From the NCBI GenBank assembly GCA_040255525.1, contig JBDZVD010000003.1, forward strand, positions 1 to 64,000: a DNA stretch of 64,000 nucleotides, read 5' to 3'. Below, in pieces: positions 26,269 through 34,980 of the stretch. The notes beneath the pieces are model-generated. The model did not search any database. It was not told the DNA's origin and saw only the letters and a list, made by a program, of their open reading frames with translations. Each line of letters starts with the position of its first letter. Position 1 is the stretch's first letter. The position numbers and the translations under genes were made by a program. Origin of the DNA: Rugosimonospora sp040255525 (GTDB lineage: Bacteria > Actinomycetota > Actinomycetes > Mycobacteriales > Micromonosporaceae).

Positions 26269-26927
26269 CGCGCGCCGTCGAGAACGTCGAGGACGACCCG
26301 GGCGTGGCCGGCATCGCCCTGGTCGACCTTCAGCGGGAACGCGTAGACCTGCACGCGGGCGTCGGTGGCGGCGGCCAGGGGCGCCAGGTTCTCGATGATG
26401 AGGACTTCAGCGCCCAGCAGGGTGCGGTGGATCGGGAACGCGAAATCCGGTGGGCGCCGGCTCGGCGGCGCGTCGACCGTGAGGCAGTCGACGCCGAGCA
26501 TCTTGATGCGATGGGCGACGCACCACCGCGCCAACTCCAGGGACGGATATGGGTGGTCGCTGTACGACGGCTCGTGGAAGTGTCCACCCCATCCGGTGTC
26601 GAGCAACAGGATGTCGCCGTCGCGGACCTCCACCGGGGCAGCCAACAAGTCGCCCAGCGGGATTTCTTCGCCCGCCGCCCGGTGAATACCGACCACCACG
26701 CCCGGTCCGATGAACTGGTCCAGCGGGAGTTGGTCGATGGAACGAGCGCCGGCCACCGCGTGCACCGGGGCGTCGATGTGGGTACCGGCGTGGGTGGCGA
26801 GGTGCAGCTGGGAGATGTTGAGCGGCTGGCCCGCGGCCATCTGGGTCACCGGCTCGACGCGGACCTCTGGCAGGACGTGGATCCGCGGCATGCCGGCCGC
26901 GATGGGCTGCGTCACGTCGACGAGCAT
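26262..26927 (-). CDS. Cyclase family protein (kynurenine-formamidase-like)
   Basis: A 221-residue metal-dependent hydrolase with the full signature HAGTHIDAPVH at residues 46-56 (three His and one Asp ligands). The family includes bacterial kynurenine formamidase and isatin hydrolase, which hydrolyse an amide bond near an aromatic ring. Such a step would suit a substrate with a ring-attached amide or lactam. The ATG at 26927 has GAAGGGA nine bases upstream. Confidence 0.9.
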   Translation of the reverse strand: MLVDVTQPIAAGMPRIHVLPEVRVEPVTQMAAGQPLNISQLHLATHAGTHIDAPVHAVAGARSIDQLPLDQFIGPGVVVGIHRAAGEEIPLGDLLAAPVEVRDGDILLLDTGWGGHFHEPSYSDHPYPSLELARWCVAHRIKMLGVDCLTVDAPPSRRPPDFAFPIHRTLLGAEVLIIENLAPLAAATDARVQVYAFPLKVDQGDAGHARVVLDVLDGARW

Positions 26928-26989
26928 CCTGGCGATTCCCTTCACCGGCGTTACAGGTTGAACAGAGCCCGGCGCTCGGCCAGGCCGGG

Positions 26990-27307
26990 TTAGTCGGGCA
27001 CCCTCACCTGAACCGTGTCGTCCTGCACGGACACCTCGTAGACCGACAACGGTTGATCGGGAGGGCCGCTTACCACGGCGCCGGTCCGCACGTCGAAACA
27101 TCCCTCGTGCAGCGGGCAAACGAGCTGGTTCCCACGGACCTCGCCGTCGTCGAGGTAGCCGAGTGCGTGGGTGCAGATGGCGTCGAGCGCGAAGAGCTCA
27201 CCGTCGACGTTGACCACCACGATCTCGGCCTTGCCTGCGTCGACGAGTTTCATCTCGCCGGGTTGCAGGGCGGACCGGGGGCAGACCGGCACCCACGTGT
27301 CGGACAT
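26990..27307 (-). CDS. Rieske [2Fe-2S] ferredoxin
   Basis: A 105-residue Rieske ferredoxin. Cluster ligands are Cys45 and His47 in CTHALG and Cys64 and His67 in CPLHEG. This type (BphA3/CarAc-like) carries electrons from a reductase to a Rieske oxygenase. Its location between the transporter ATPase and the cyclase in the operon of the 493-residue Rieske oxygenase suggests that this is its acceptor. The ATG at 27307 has AAAGGGG eight bases upstream. Confidence 0.93.
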   Translation of the reverse strand: MSDTWVPVCPRSALQPGEMKLVDAGKAEIVVVNVDGELFALDAICTHALGYLDDGEVRGNQLVCPLHEGCFDVRTGAVVSGPPDQPLSVYEVSVQDDTVQVRVPD

Positions 27308-27329
27308 CCTCAGCATCCCCTTTCTGCCG

Positions 27330-28169
27330 TCAGGCCTCGACGCTCGACGCCGACGCCAGCAGTCCGCGGAGGTGGCCCACGAGCGACGCGAACCTCGGGT
27401 CGGCCCGCTTCTCGACGATGGGCTGGTCGCGGCCCAGCGGAATGTCGAAGATCTCGGCGACGACGCTGCCCGGCCCTTTGGAGAGGACGACGCAGCTGTC
27501 GGCCAGCAGGATCGCTTCCTCGACCTGATGAGTCACCAGCAGCATGGTCTGTCGTGTCGCCCTCCGGATCCGCAGCAACTCCTCACCGAGGTGGTCGCGG
27601 GTCTGCGCGTCCACGGCGGAGAACGGCTCGTCCAGCAGCAGCAACACCGGCTCGGTAACCAACGCGCGAGCCAGGTTCGCCCGCTGCTGCATGCCACCGG
27701 ACAGCTGGCGGGGGTACCGGTCGGCGAACGCTTCCAGGCCGACCAGATTCATCATGTCGTGAACCCGGGACTCCCGCACGCCCTTGGGAGTGCCCTGCAT
27801 CTCCAGCCCGTATCCGATGTTGCGGGAGACCGTTCGCCAGGGCAGCAACGTCGGGCTCTGGAAGACCAGGGCGCAGTCCGACCTCGGCCCCTTCACCAGC
27901 GAGTTATCCACCAGCAACCGCCCACGCTGGTACGGCAGGAGGCCGCTGACGGCGCGCAGGAACGTCGACTTCCCGCACCCGCTCGGCCCGATGAGCGCGA
28001 CCAGCGACTCGCCCGGGACTGTGAAGCTCAACGACTGCACGGCTTGGAAGTAGGAGCCCTGCCGCTCGCTGTAGTAGCCGATCGCGACGTCGTCGACCTC
28101 GAGCTTCGTCTCGTGGGCGCTGCGGGACACCGGTGCTTCTTTGCTCTGCCTGGCTGCCAGCGCGCTCAT
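27330..28169 (-). CDS. NitT/TauT-family ABC transporter ATP-binding protein
   Basis: A 279-residue ATPase with Walker A GPSGCGKST, signature LSGGMQQR, Walker B LLLLDEP and THQVEEA switch. It is of the SsuB/TauB group, which drives uptake of sulfonates, nitrate, phthalate-like acids and similar anions. The ATG at 28169 has GGTGAG upstream; a GTG at 28211 is an alternative. It follows the permease and precedes the Rieske ferredoxin gene by 22 bases. Confidence 0.92.
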   Translation of the reverse strand: MSALAARQSKEAPVSRSAHETKLEVDDVAIGYYSERQGSYFQAVQSLSFTVPGESLVALIGPSGCGKSTFLRAVSGLLPYQRGRLLVDNSLVKGPRSDCALVFQSPTLLPWRTVSRNIGYGLEMQGTPKGVRESRVHDMMNLVGLEAFADRYPRQLSGGMQQRANLARALVTEPVLLLLDEPFSAVDAQTRDHLGEELLRIRRATRQTMLLVTHQVEEAILLADSCVVLSKGPGSVVAEIFDIPLGRDQPIVEKRADPRFASLVGHLRGLLASASSVEA

Positions 28170-28217
28170 GATCTCACCGCTCTCGCTTGGTAGGTACTGA
28201 TCGGAGGTCACTGTTGC

Positions 28218-29081
28218 TCACGCCGTACGCCAGCGTTCGAAGTGACGTTCGAGAAGCCGCAACAGCTGGGTCGCGATGAGGCCGAAGGCCGAGATGATGA
28301 CCAGACCCGCGAAGAGCTGCGCCGCCTCGAAGTTCTGCGCCGCGGTCTGCATCGTGTAACCGAGGCCGACCGTACCCGCGAGGAACTCGGCAACGACTAC
28401 TCCCACCAGGCCCACACCGATCGCGAGACGGATGCCGGCGAGCATCTGCGGAAGTGCCGCGGGAACGATCACCGTGCGGAACATCTGGAACCGCGACACC
28501 TTGAACGATCTGGCCATCTCCACCAGGGAGGGGTCGACGGTCTGCACGCCGGTCATGGTGTTGATCACCACCGGGAACACGGCCATCAGGAACACCATCG
28601 CGATCCCGGTCTCCCGGCCGATCCCGAACCACAGGATGAGCACGGGCACGATGGCGATGCGAGGCGACGAGTAGACGATGCTCACCAGGTAGTTGAAGAA
28701 GTAACGGGTTCTCCTCGACCACCCCATCGCCAGCCCGAGGAGGATGCCGGCGCCCGTCGACAGGCCGAGCCCGATGAGAAAGGTGAACGCGGTCGCCTTG
28801 GCGTCCTTGGCGAACCCCTCGCTGGTCACGTAGTCGGCGAGCGCCTTGGCGACGTTCGTCGGCGAACTGACGAAGAGTGGATTGACGATCTTGGTGTCGG
28901 ACACCACCTGCCAGGCGACCAGCGCGAGGATCAGACAGGTCGTGCCCAGAATGGTCGACTCGTGCCTGCGATACCGCAGCTGCCACGGCGACATCGGAGA
29001 ATCGACCGCGAGGTCGCGGCCGACCGGTGCCTTGACCGCCGGCGGCGCTTCTTTGGTGGTCTGGTTGGGGAGTGTGCTCAT
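28218..29081 (-). CDS. NitT/TauT-family ABC transporter permease
   Basis: A 287-residue permease with about six transmembrane helices. The cytoplasmic EAA loop is recognisable in VEMARSFKVSRFQMFRTVIVPAALP. The N-terminal 40 residues are a hydrophilic extension. With the neighbouring ATPase and lipoprotein it forms a complete uptake system. In such islands it is expected to import an aromatic carboxylate or sulfonate. Confidence 0.92.
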   Translation of the reverse strand: MSTLPNQTTKEAPPAVKAPVGRDLAVDSPMSPWQLRYRRHESTILGTTCLILALVAWQVVSDTKIVNPLFVSSPTNVAKALADYVTSEGFAKDAKATAFTFLIGLGLSTGAGILLGLAMGWSRRTRYFFNYLVSIVYSSPRIAIVPVLILWFGIGRETGIAMVFLMAVFPVVINTMTGVQTVDPSLVEMARSFKVSRFQMFRTVIVPAALPQMLAGIRLAIGVGLVGVVVAEFLAGTVGLGYTMQTAAQNFEAAQLFAGLVIISAFGLIATQLLRLLERHFERWRTA

Positions 29082-29222
29082 GGAAGGTCCTTCGATCCGT
29101 GGCGGTGAAAGAGTCGTGGCGCGCCCCTGAGGTGCGCGACCACGGCGAGCCCTGCGCCGTAGAGATAGATATCCACGTTCGTGTGCCCCGTCTGTCGCCT
29201 TCGTTCCGGTGCCAGAAGGTGA

Positions 29223-29267
29223 GCTGCCGGGAATTTCGAAGAGAGGTCATCCGAAATCCCCGGCAGC
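29223..29267 (-). terminator. Long hairpin after the binding-protein gene (attenuator)
   Basis: GCTGCCGGGAATTTC and GAAATCCCCGGCAGC pair over 15 positions with one mismatch and a 15-base loop. It follows the binding-protein stop by a few bases and lies 140 bases before the permease start, in the same leftward operon. It is probably a partial terminator or 3' stabiliser that gives more binding protein than permease. Confidence 0.65.
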
Positions 29268-29271
29268 ACCC

Positions 29272-30306
29272 TCAGCTGGTGTAGCCGAGCTCCTTCAGTG
29301 CCGCGACCTGCAACGAGGTGTCCCAGGACTTTTCGACCTGTTCCACCGTCCAGTCGACGCCGCTGTTCGGAATCTTGCTGTACGCCGTTGCGACGTTTTG
29401 GAACTCCTCGGTCGTGGGCGGCTGGAGGTTGACGTTCTTGCCCTGGAAATCGAGGAACTGCTTCGCCTCGTCGGCGCTGAGCTTGTACGCCGCCTCGACG
29501 TACGGCACCGCCTTGTCGGGGTCGTTCTTCATCATGTGCGCCGCCTGCAAGCAGGACTTCACGATCGCTGCGACGACATCCCTGTGGTCCTTGAGGAACG
29601 ACTGAGCGACCGCCACCCCGTCCGCCGGCGTGGTCTGCAGCGAACTGTTGTCCATGATGATCGTCGACCCCTTGCGCTTTTCGGAGTCGTTGAGCGCCTG
29701 GTTGAGCGCCACGTACTCCGCGTCGGCCTGGCCACTGACGAACAGCGCGGACTCCGCGGCCGTCGAAGTCAGCCCGATCACCTTGACCTTGCCGGTAAGT
29801 CCCGCTTCGCGCAGCAACTGTGCGGTCTGCGTCCCTGGGGTGTCGGTCGGCGAGCTGGTCACGATCGACTTCCCGGCCAGGTCGTTAAGGCTGGTGATTC
29901 CCGGCGCGCCCATCAGCACGAACGGTTCGTGAGTGGCGGTGGCCACCACGTTGATCACGGCCAGGCCCTTGGCATTGGCCTTCGTCGCGGTGCCGGTGAG
30001 GGACGCCCCGTCGATGCTTCCCTTGATCATCGCAGCGGGCGTGTCCGGCGGCTTCACTCCGGAGCTGAGCGTCACGTCGAGGCCGTTGTCCTTGAAGATC
30101 CCCGACCGGACGGCGATCTCGAGGAACGTCGATGCCGCGGAGATTCCGGGAACGGCGATGGTGATGCTCGTCTTCGACAGGGAACTGCCCGCACCGGCCG
30201 CGTGGGAGGCATCGTCAGCTTTGGAGGACGAGCCGCACGCGGTGGTCGCCAATGCCAGTGCGGTACCGACCGATGTGGCGGCCAGCCATTTCTTTGTATT
30301 CACCAT
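29272..30306 (-). CDS. NitT/TauT-family substrate-binding lipoprotein
   Basis: A 344-residue binding protein with a lipoprotein signal peptide (VGTALALATTAC, lipobox cysteine near residue 24). The SsuA/NMT1-type core starts with ITIAVPGISAASTFLEIA. It binds the transported compound outside the membrane for the permease and ATPase encoded downstream. GGAGGAA lies nine bases upstream of the ATG, within a duplicated leader. Its ligand is unknown. Confidence 0.92.
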   Translation of the reverse strand: MVNTKKWLAATSVGTALALATTACGSSSKADDASHAAGAGSSLSKTSITIAVPGISAASTFLEIAVRSGIFKDNGLDVTLSSGVKPPDTPAAMIKGSIDGASLTGTATKANAKGLAVINVVATATHEPFVLMGAPGITSLNDLAGKSIVTSSPTDTPGTQTAQLLREAGLTGKVKVIGLTSTAAESALFVSGQADAEYVALNQALNDSEKRKGSTIIMDNSSLQTTPADGVAVAQSFLKDHRDVVAAIVKSCLQAAHMMKNDPDKAVPYVEAAYKLSADEAKQFLDFQGKNVNLQPPTTEEFQNVATAYSKIPNSGVDWTVEQVEKSWDTSLQVAALKELGYTS

Positions 30307-30315
30307 ACGACTTGA

Positions 30316-30393
30316 TTCCTCCTCTATGGGGTGTGCCCTTGTTGGCGGACCTCGTTCCTCCTCAACAGGGTGTGCTCTGGTTGGCAGATTCGC
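30316..30393 (-). repeat. Tandem 39-base imperfect duplication in a leader
   Basis: Two adjacent copies, 30316-30354 and 30355-30393, share TTCCTCCTC, GGGTGTGC and GTTGGC blocks, with roughly three quarters of positions identical. On the coding strand each copy carries a GAGGAGGAA ribosome-site sequence. The downstream copy serves the binding-protein gene. No start codon follows the upstream one. Confidence 0.65.
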
Positions 30394-30417
30394 CGGGTTG
30401 ATCTGATCGCGCTCGTG

Positions 30418-31899
30418 CTACTTCTTGCGGTCGGAGATGAAGATGGACAACGCCGTGTCCCGTCCACCTTCGAAAGTCGCTAGTTCGTCCAATGAGTCGT
30501 CGGGCGGGCGCATCCCGGCGTCCTCCTGCCGTCGCACGGATGCGGCTTCCGCCGGCGTGGTGTGGGCCTGAGCCTGTGCCTTCTCCTCGTCCCGAACCCG
30601 GCGCAGCTTGGCATCCCGGGACCGCTCGGTGACCAGCCGCCGGAACAGCACGAGATGGCTGTCGGTAGCGGACAGGCTCTCCGGCGTCCAGTAGCGGCAC
30701 GGCGAGGCCACCTTGTCGTCGCCACCGGAGAAGTTGTAGTAGTTCCACCAGTTGTAGTAACAGCGCCACCAGATCCGAAGAGCGAGTCTGGTCAGCGGAT
30801 GCGTCGTCCGGCGCGCATGCATGTAGACGATGCGGGACAACTCGGCGTCGACCGGCACCGCCCAACGGACGTGCATGTAGACGTTGAAGTTGCGCCGCAC
30901 GATGGCGGGCAGATGCCAGCAGCTTCCGTGGCCGCTGCCCCATTCCTCCGCCTCGACCTCGAAGCGACGCCGTAACCGGGAGGGACGCCACACGACGTAC
31001 TTGTACCAAGGGCTGAACAGGGCCCACAGGCGGCGGCGCCACTGCGACAACGGCCAGACTCCGTCGACTCCCGGATAGTGCATCTGGTAAGGCACTTCAC
31101 CGCTCTCGTCGGCGTAGTACTTCTGGTTGAGGCTGAGCATGACCAGCGCCCGGTCCTCGACCAACTTCGCCCGAGGCCCGACGGGCGTGCGAGCGCGACC
31201 GCGCGGCGACATCAGTTGCATGAGCGAGTTGCGGTGCGCGTAGAGCGCGTTGTGCGGGTCATCCTGGTTCTCAATGGCCAGAATCCATGAACTGCGCCAG
31301 TAGGTGTATGTCGTCAGGACCACCGTGCTGTCGGGTTCGAAGAACTCCGGAGGGACGTCCTGCTCGATGGGCGCCGGGGCCTCGCTGCCCATCCAGACGA
31401 AGACCCAGCCGCGAAGTTCACGGGTCGGATAGGAGCGCACCCGCAGGTTGCCGACCATGCGTGAGGCGGGGCCTTCGGTGATGAAGGCGCGGCACGCCCC
31501 GGAGCCGTCGAAGGTGGCGCCGTGATACGGGCATGACACGGTACCCGGGTAGAACGTCTTGCCGTTCGACAGGCTGGCGCCCCGATGCGGGCAGATGTCG
31601 CTCACCGCGACGACCGAGCCGTCCTTGTCCCGAAAGAAAGACAGCTCCACCCCCAGCATCTTCCAGTAGAGCGGCCCTTTCCTGGGCACCTTGCCGGCCG
31701 GCAGGGCGGGCCACCAGTATTCGCGCAGACCCAGCGCCGGGACGAGCTGGCGCCGGTCGCGGACGGGTTCGCCCTCGGGCAGCGCGTTCAACGGCTCATC
31801 GAGCGTCACCGGTGAGTTCGGTGGGCGAATCCCCCGGGTCGCCGCCGCCCGGATGCCGCGCTCGACCCACCACTCTCGGAAGCGAATGTTCGCGCCCAT
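30418..31899 (-). CDS. Rieske non-heme iron oxygenase, large single-component-like alpha subunit
   Basis: A 493-residue oxygenase. The Rieske cluster ligands are Cys103, His105 (CPHRG), Cys123 and His126 (CPYHG). The mononuclear iron site is in NQDDPHNALYAHRN, with His216 and His222 and the bridging Asp213. A C-terminal basic, Glu/Ala-rich extension of about 70 residues is unusual for the family. It lacks a beta subunit gene. The ATG at 31899 has GAGAGGGG six bases upstream. As the first gene of the operon containing the transporter and Rieske ferredoxin, it probably acts on the imported compound itself. Confidence 0.9.
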   Translation of the reverse strand: MGANIRFREWWVERGIRAAATRGIRPPNSPVTLDEPLNALPEGEPVRDRRQLVPALGLREYWWPALPAGKVPRKGPLYWKMLGVELSFFRDKDGSVVAVSDICPHRGASLSNGKTFYPGTVSCPYHGATFDGSGACRAFITEGPASRMVGNLRVRSYPTRELRGWVFVWMGSEAPAPIEQDVPPEFFEPDSTVVLTTYTYWRSSWILAIENQDDPHNALYAHRNSLMQLMSPRGRARTPVGPRAKLVEDRALVMLSLNQKYYADESGEVPYQMHYPGVDGVWPLSQWRRRLWALFSPWYKYVVWRPSRLRRRFEVEAEEWGSGHGSCWHLPAIVRRNFNVYMHVRWAVPVDAELSRIVYMHARRTTHPLTRLALRIWWRCYYNWWNYYNFSGGDDKVASPCRYWTPESLSATDSHLVLFRRLVTERSRDAKLRRVRDEEKAQAQAHTTPAEAASVRRQEDAGMRPPDDSLDELATFEGGRDTALSIFISDRKK

Positions 31900-32026
31900 C
31901 ACGATCCCCTCTCCACGAGCCGCTTGGTGTCACGCTTGCGACCCGACCGCGTTCCGCAGCCCGGGTGGCCGCCCGCTGCCATACCAGTACGGCGTTCGGC
32001 ACCCGTGCTCCCGAGTATTGCCGTAA

Positions 32027-32038
32027 ACTGTATCCACA
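32027..32038 (+). promoter_or_regulatory. GntR-box, copy 4 (ACTGTATCCACA)
   Basis: An exact ACTGTATNCA match in the divergent gap between the Rieske oxygenase operon (leftward) and the isochorismatase-nitrilase pair (rightward). One site could control both. TAAACT overlapping its 5' end is a -10 candidate for the rightward genes. Confidence 0.75.
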
Positions 32039-32110
32039 TGCAAGGGCGCGCCGGGGGCCGTCCGGAGTCCCTGTCGGCGATTAATCGATCAGTGAGCTGC
32101 GAGGTTGGGC

Positions 32111-32758
32111 ATGCGAACCGACATCACGTCGGCGGAGGCCGTTGAGATGATCAGCCCGGTGACGGTCGAGCCGTCCCGCACGCTGGTCCTGATCGTCGAC
32201 ATGGAGAACGAGTTCTGCGACCCGGCCGGGTCGCACTACCTCGGCGGAGATGTGGCGTCGGCCGTCGAATCGACATGCGCCGTCCTGGCCGGCGCCCGTG
32301 CCGCCGGATGCGACGTGGTCTGGATCAGATCCGTGCGAGACCTGGCGTCGCCGGAGTTCACCACCTACGGACGGGCGCCGTACCTGTTGGAGAACACCTG
32401 GGCCACCGAGTTCACCGCGCCGCTCGCGCCGGCCCTCGGGGAGACCGTGCTGGAGAAGCGGTGCCACGACTGCTTCACCGCGACGAAGCTCGACCAGTGG
32501 CTCGCCGAGCACGGCGCGACCGGACCGCAGTGGCATGTGCTGATCGCCGGCGTGGCGCTGAGCACCTGCGTCAACCACGCGGTGCTCGGCTGCTCCGCCC
32601 GGAACCTGCGCACCGCGCTGCTGTTGGACTGCACCGCGCCGCGGGCGACCTCCGCATCGCTGGCGACGCTACGCAACTACGGCCGCACCGCCTACAACTA
32701 CAACGTCACCGTCACGACCGGTGACGACGTCACGTTCGCCGCTTCTCAGGGCCGCTGA
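32111..32758 (+). CDS. Isochorismatase-family cysteine hydrolase
   Basis: A 215-residue hydrolase with a complete catalytic triad: Asp30 (LIVDMENEF), Lys116 (LEKRCHDCF) and Cys153 (ALSTCVNHA). Relatives include nicotinamidase, N-carbamoylsarcosine amidase and biuret hydrolase, which release ammonia from amides or carbamoyl groups. The ATG at 32111 is preceded by GAGG six bases upstream. A nitrilase gene follows by three bases, so the two may act in sequence on a nitrile or amide. Confidence 0.9.
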   Translation: MRTDITSAEAVEMISPVTVEPSRTLVLIVDMENEFCDPAGSHYLGGDVASAVESTCAVLAGARAAGCDVVWIRSVRDLASPEFTTYGRAPYLLENTWATEFTAPLAPALGETVLEKRCHDCFTATKLDQWLAEHGATGPQWHVLIAGVALSTCVNHAVLGCSARNLRTALLLDCTAPRATSASLATLRNYGRTAYNYNVTVTTGDDVTFAASQGR

Positions 32759-32761
32759 CCG

Positions 32762-33865
32762 ATGGGCGACAGTTACCCGACGATTCGAGCCGCCGCGGTG
32801 CAGGCGGCCCCGGTGTTCCTCGACCGAGAGGCTACGACCACCAAGGCATGCGCGCTCATCCGGGAGGCCGGGCGCGGCGGAGCCCAACTGATCGCTTTCC
32901 CGGAGGGCTTCATCCCCACCCATCCGCTGTGGTTCGGCTTCTATCCTGCCACCGGGCCGGTGGCCACCCGCATGAGTGTGGAGCTGTTCAAAAACGCGGT
33001 CGAGATCCCTGGCCCGGAGCTGGCGCTGCTGTCCGCCGCGGCCCGTGATGCCGGCGCCTACGTGGTGATCGGGGTGTGCGAGCGGCTGCCGGACAGGCTC
33101 GGCACGCTGTTCAACACCCAGATCTTCATCGGGCCGCGCGGCGAATACCTGGGCAAGCACCAGAAGCTCATGCCGACCGGCACCGAGCGGCTTGTGCACA
33201 CGACCGGCGCGGCGGAGACCCTCGGCGTCGTGGCGAGTGATTTCGGCCCCATAAGCGGGCTCATCTGCGGGGAGAACACCAATCCCCTGGCGGTCTTCGC
33301 CCTGACCGCGGAGGGTACCCGCATCCACGTGATGAGTTGGCCCTACAAGTTCGGGACCGGCGGTGAGATGCATACGCGCGTCATCGGTGACTCCCAGGCC
33401 TTCGCCCAGGTCTCGAAGGCCTATGTGGTCAGCGCGTGCGCGACGGTCGACGACGGGACCGTCGCGGCCCTGGGAATCTCCGGTGCGGACGCGGCGATGC
33501 TACGCGGTCCGGACGCCTGCGGCGGCTCGGCCATCGTGTCCCCCGACCTGCGCGTCATCGCCGGACCGATGGGCACCGAGGAAGGCATCCTCTACGCCGA
33601 TCTGGACCTGGAGGTGTGTATCCGGATGAAGCTGCGCCACGACTTCGCCGGCCACTACAACCGGCCGGACGTCTTCCAACTGCGGGTCGCGGGGCAGAGT
33701 CCCCGACTGTACGAGCGAGGTCCGCTCGGCGGCGTTCCGGCGAAGTCCGGGCGGTCCGTCACCGGCACGGCCGCCGCAGGACCCAGGCAGGCCGGGGATG
33801 TACAGCCGGGCTCTGCGGCCGGCGCCGGTGATATCGGTGAATCGGGCGGATCACCGCGCCCATAA
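32762..33865 (+). CDS. Nitrilase
   Basis: A 367-residue true-nitrilase-branch enzyme, with Glu48 in FPEGFIPTHP, Lys135 in KHQKLMPTG and Cys169 in LICGENTNPL. The GENTNPL context and the length are those of aliphatic or aromatic nitrilases and cyanide-converting enzymes, which often assemble into helical filaments. The last 45 residues are a Gly/Ala/Ser-rich tail. The product would be a carboxylic acid and ammonia. It suggests that the degraded compound or an intermediate carries a nitrile. Confidence 0.9.
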   Translation: MGDSYPTIRAAAVQAAPVFLDREATTTKACALIREAGRGGAQLIAFPEGFIPTHPLWFGFYPATGPVATRMSVELFKNAVEIPGPELALLSAAARDAGAYVVIGVCERLPDRLGTLFNTQIFIGPRGEYLGKHQKLMPTGTERLVHTTGAAETLGVVASDFGPISGLICGENTNPLAVFALTAEGTRIHVMSWPYKFGTGGEMHTRVIGDSQAFAQVSKAYVVSACATVDDGTVAALGISGADAAMLRGPDACGGSAIVSPDLRVIAGPMGTEEGILYADLDLEVCIRMKLRHDFAGHYNRPDVFQLRVAGQSPRLYERGPLGGVPAKSGRSVTGTAAAGPRQAGDVQPGSAAGAGDIGESGGSPRP

Positions 33866-33887
33866 CCGGTCACCGGCCGGCCCCACC

Positions 33888-33911
33888 GATGGCGCGGCCA
33901 TCCGCGCCATC
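33888..33911. terminator. Bidirectional hairpin terminator
   Basis: GATGGCGCGG and CCGCGCCATC form a perfect ten-base stem with a four-base loop. It lies between the convergent nitrilase and EamA genes and reaches the EamA stop codon. Confidence 0.7.
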
Positions 33912-34899
33912 AGGCGAGAATGAGGACCGTACCGGCGAAGACCGCTACGGCCGCGACGGCGAGCCGCCCGTCGAGGCTGTCCTTCTTGCCGAGCCAGGCG
34001 GCCGCCAGCAGCGGGGTGACGAGGGTGTCGGAGGAGGCGACGACAGCGACGTAGGAGACCGCGGCGAACGACACCGCGAGATACGCCGCGATCTGGCCGA
34101 CCGTTGACACCGCACCGGCGTACCAGAAGTACGGATGTCGCTGCGCTCTGATCGCCCGCAGGCTCATCCCCAGCTGGCCGCGTACCCGCAGGTAGAGCGC
34201 GTACACGACGAAGCCGCTGACGGCAGAGACGAACGCCGCGAGGTAGGGGTCTTTCAGGTCGCCGACGCCCACCTTCCGTACGACGGCGCCGACACCGTAG
34301 AAGACGGCCGCGACGGCGCAGCAGGCGTAGCCCGCCAGCGCCACCGAACTACGGACGCGGCGCCTCGCGGGGACGGGCTCGTCGTCCGGCAGAACCATCG
34401 GTCTCGAAGCGCTGCCGGCGCCCACCGCCGAACCCGGGCGGCGGCTGCCGGAGGGCCGGACCGGTCGCAGCCCGTCCTGCATGAACACGGCATATCCGGC
34501 CAGCGCGATCAGGACCCCGACACCGGCCAGACGCGTCAGATGCTCTCCGAGCAGGAGCAACCCGCCGGCGACGGCGACGATGGGCGCCGCGTTCTTCATC
34601 GCCGCGGACCGGGACGGGCCGATCCGACGGATGCCGGCGTACAGCGCCACCCGTCCCAGCAGCGTGGTGAGCACACCGGCCAGGATGAACCAGGCGATCC
34701 CGTCGAGGTGCCAGTGCACCACCACGCCGGCCCCGAAGCGACTCAAGACCACGACCGAGTGCATGGCGACGTTCAGCAGCAGGGCAAGGAGAACGCCGCC
34801 GTCGCTGCTGCCGCGGTCCGTGGCCTTGCGCACGAAGACGTTCATCGCGGCGTAGCTGCACGCCGAGACGAAGGCGAACATCAGGCCGACAGCGATCAT
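33910..34899 (-). CDS. EamA/DMT-family membrane transporter
   Basis: A 329-residue protein with about ten transmembrane helices in two EamA repeats, separated by a hydrophilic Pro/Arg-rich linker near residues 150-185. Members move small metabolites across the membrane, often outwards. The start is 81 bases after the AAA ATPase gene, so it is the probable last gene of that operon. It may export an intermediate or move an aromatic acid. No motif tells its substrate. Confidence 0.88.
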   Translation of the reverse strand: MIAVGLMFAFVSACSYAAMNVFVRKATDRGSSDGGVLLALLLNVAMHSVVVLSRFGAGVVVHWHLDGIAWFILAGVLTTLLGRVALYAGIRRIGPSRSAAMKNAAPIVAVAGGLLLLGEHLTRLAGVGVLIALAGYAVFMQDGLRPVRPSGSRRPGSAVGAGSASRPMVLPDDEPVPARRRVRSSVALAGYACCAVAAVFYGVGAVVRKVGVGDLKDPYLAAFVSAVSGFVVYALYLRVRGQLGMSLRAIRAQRHPYFWYAGAVSTVGQIAAYLAVSFAAVSYVAVVASSDTLVTPLLAAAWLGKKDSLDGRLAVAAVAVFAGTVLILA

Positions 34900-34980
34900 C
34901 TACGGACCCACCGCCTCCTGAGACGCGTCGCGCGCAACACCGGGAAGAAACTGGAGCGGCATCCACCGCCGGACGCGGAC

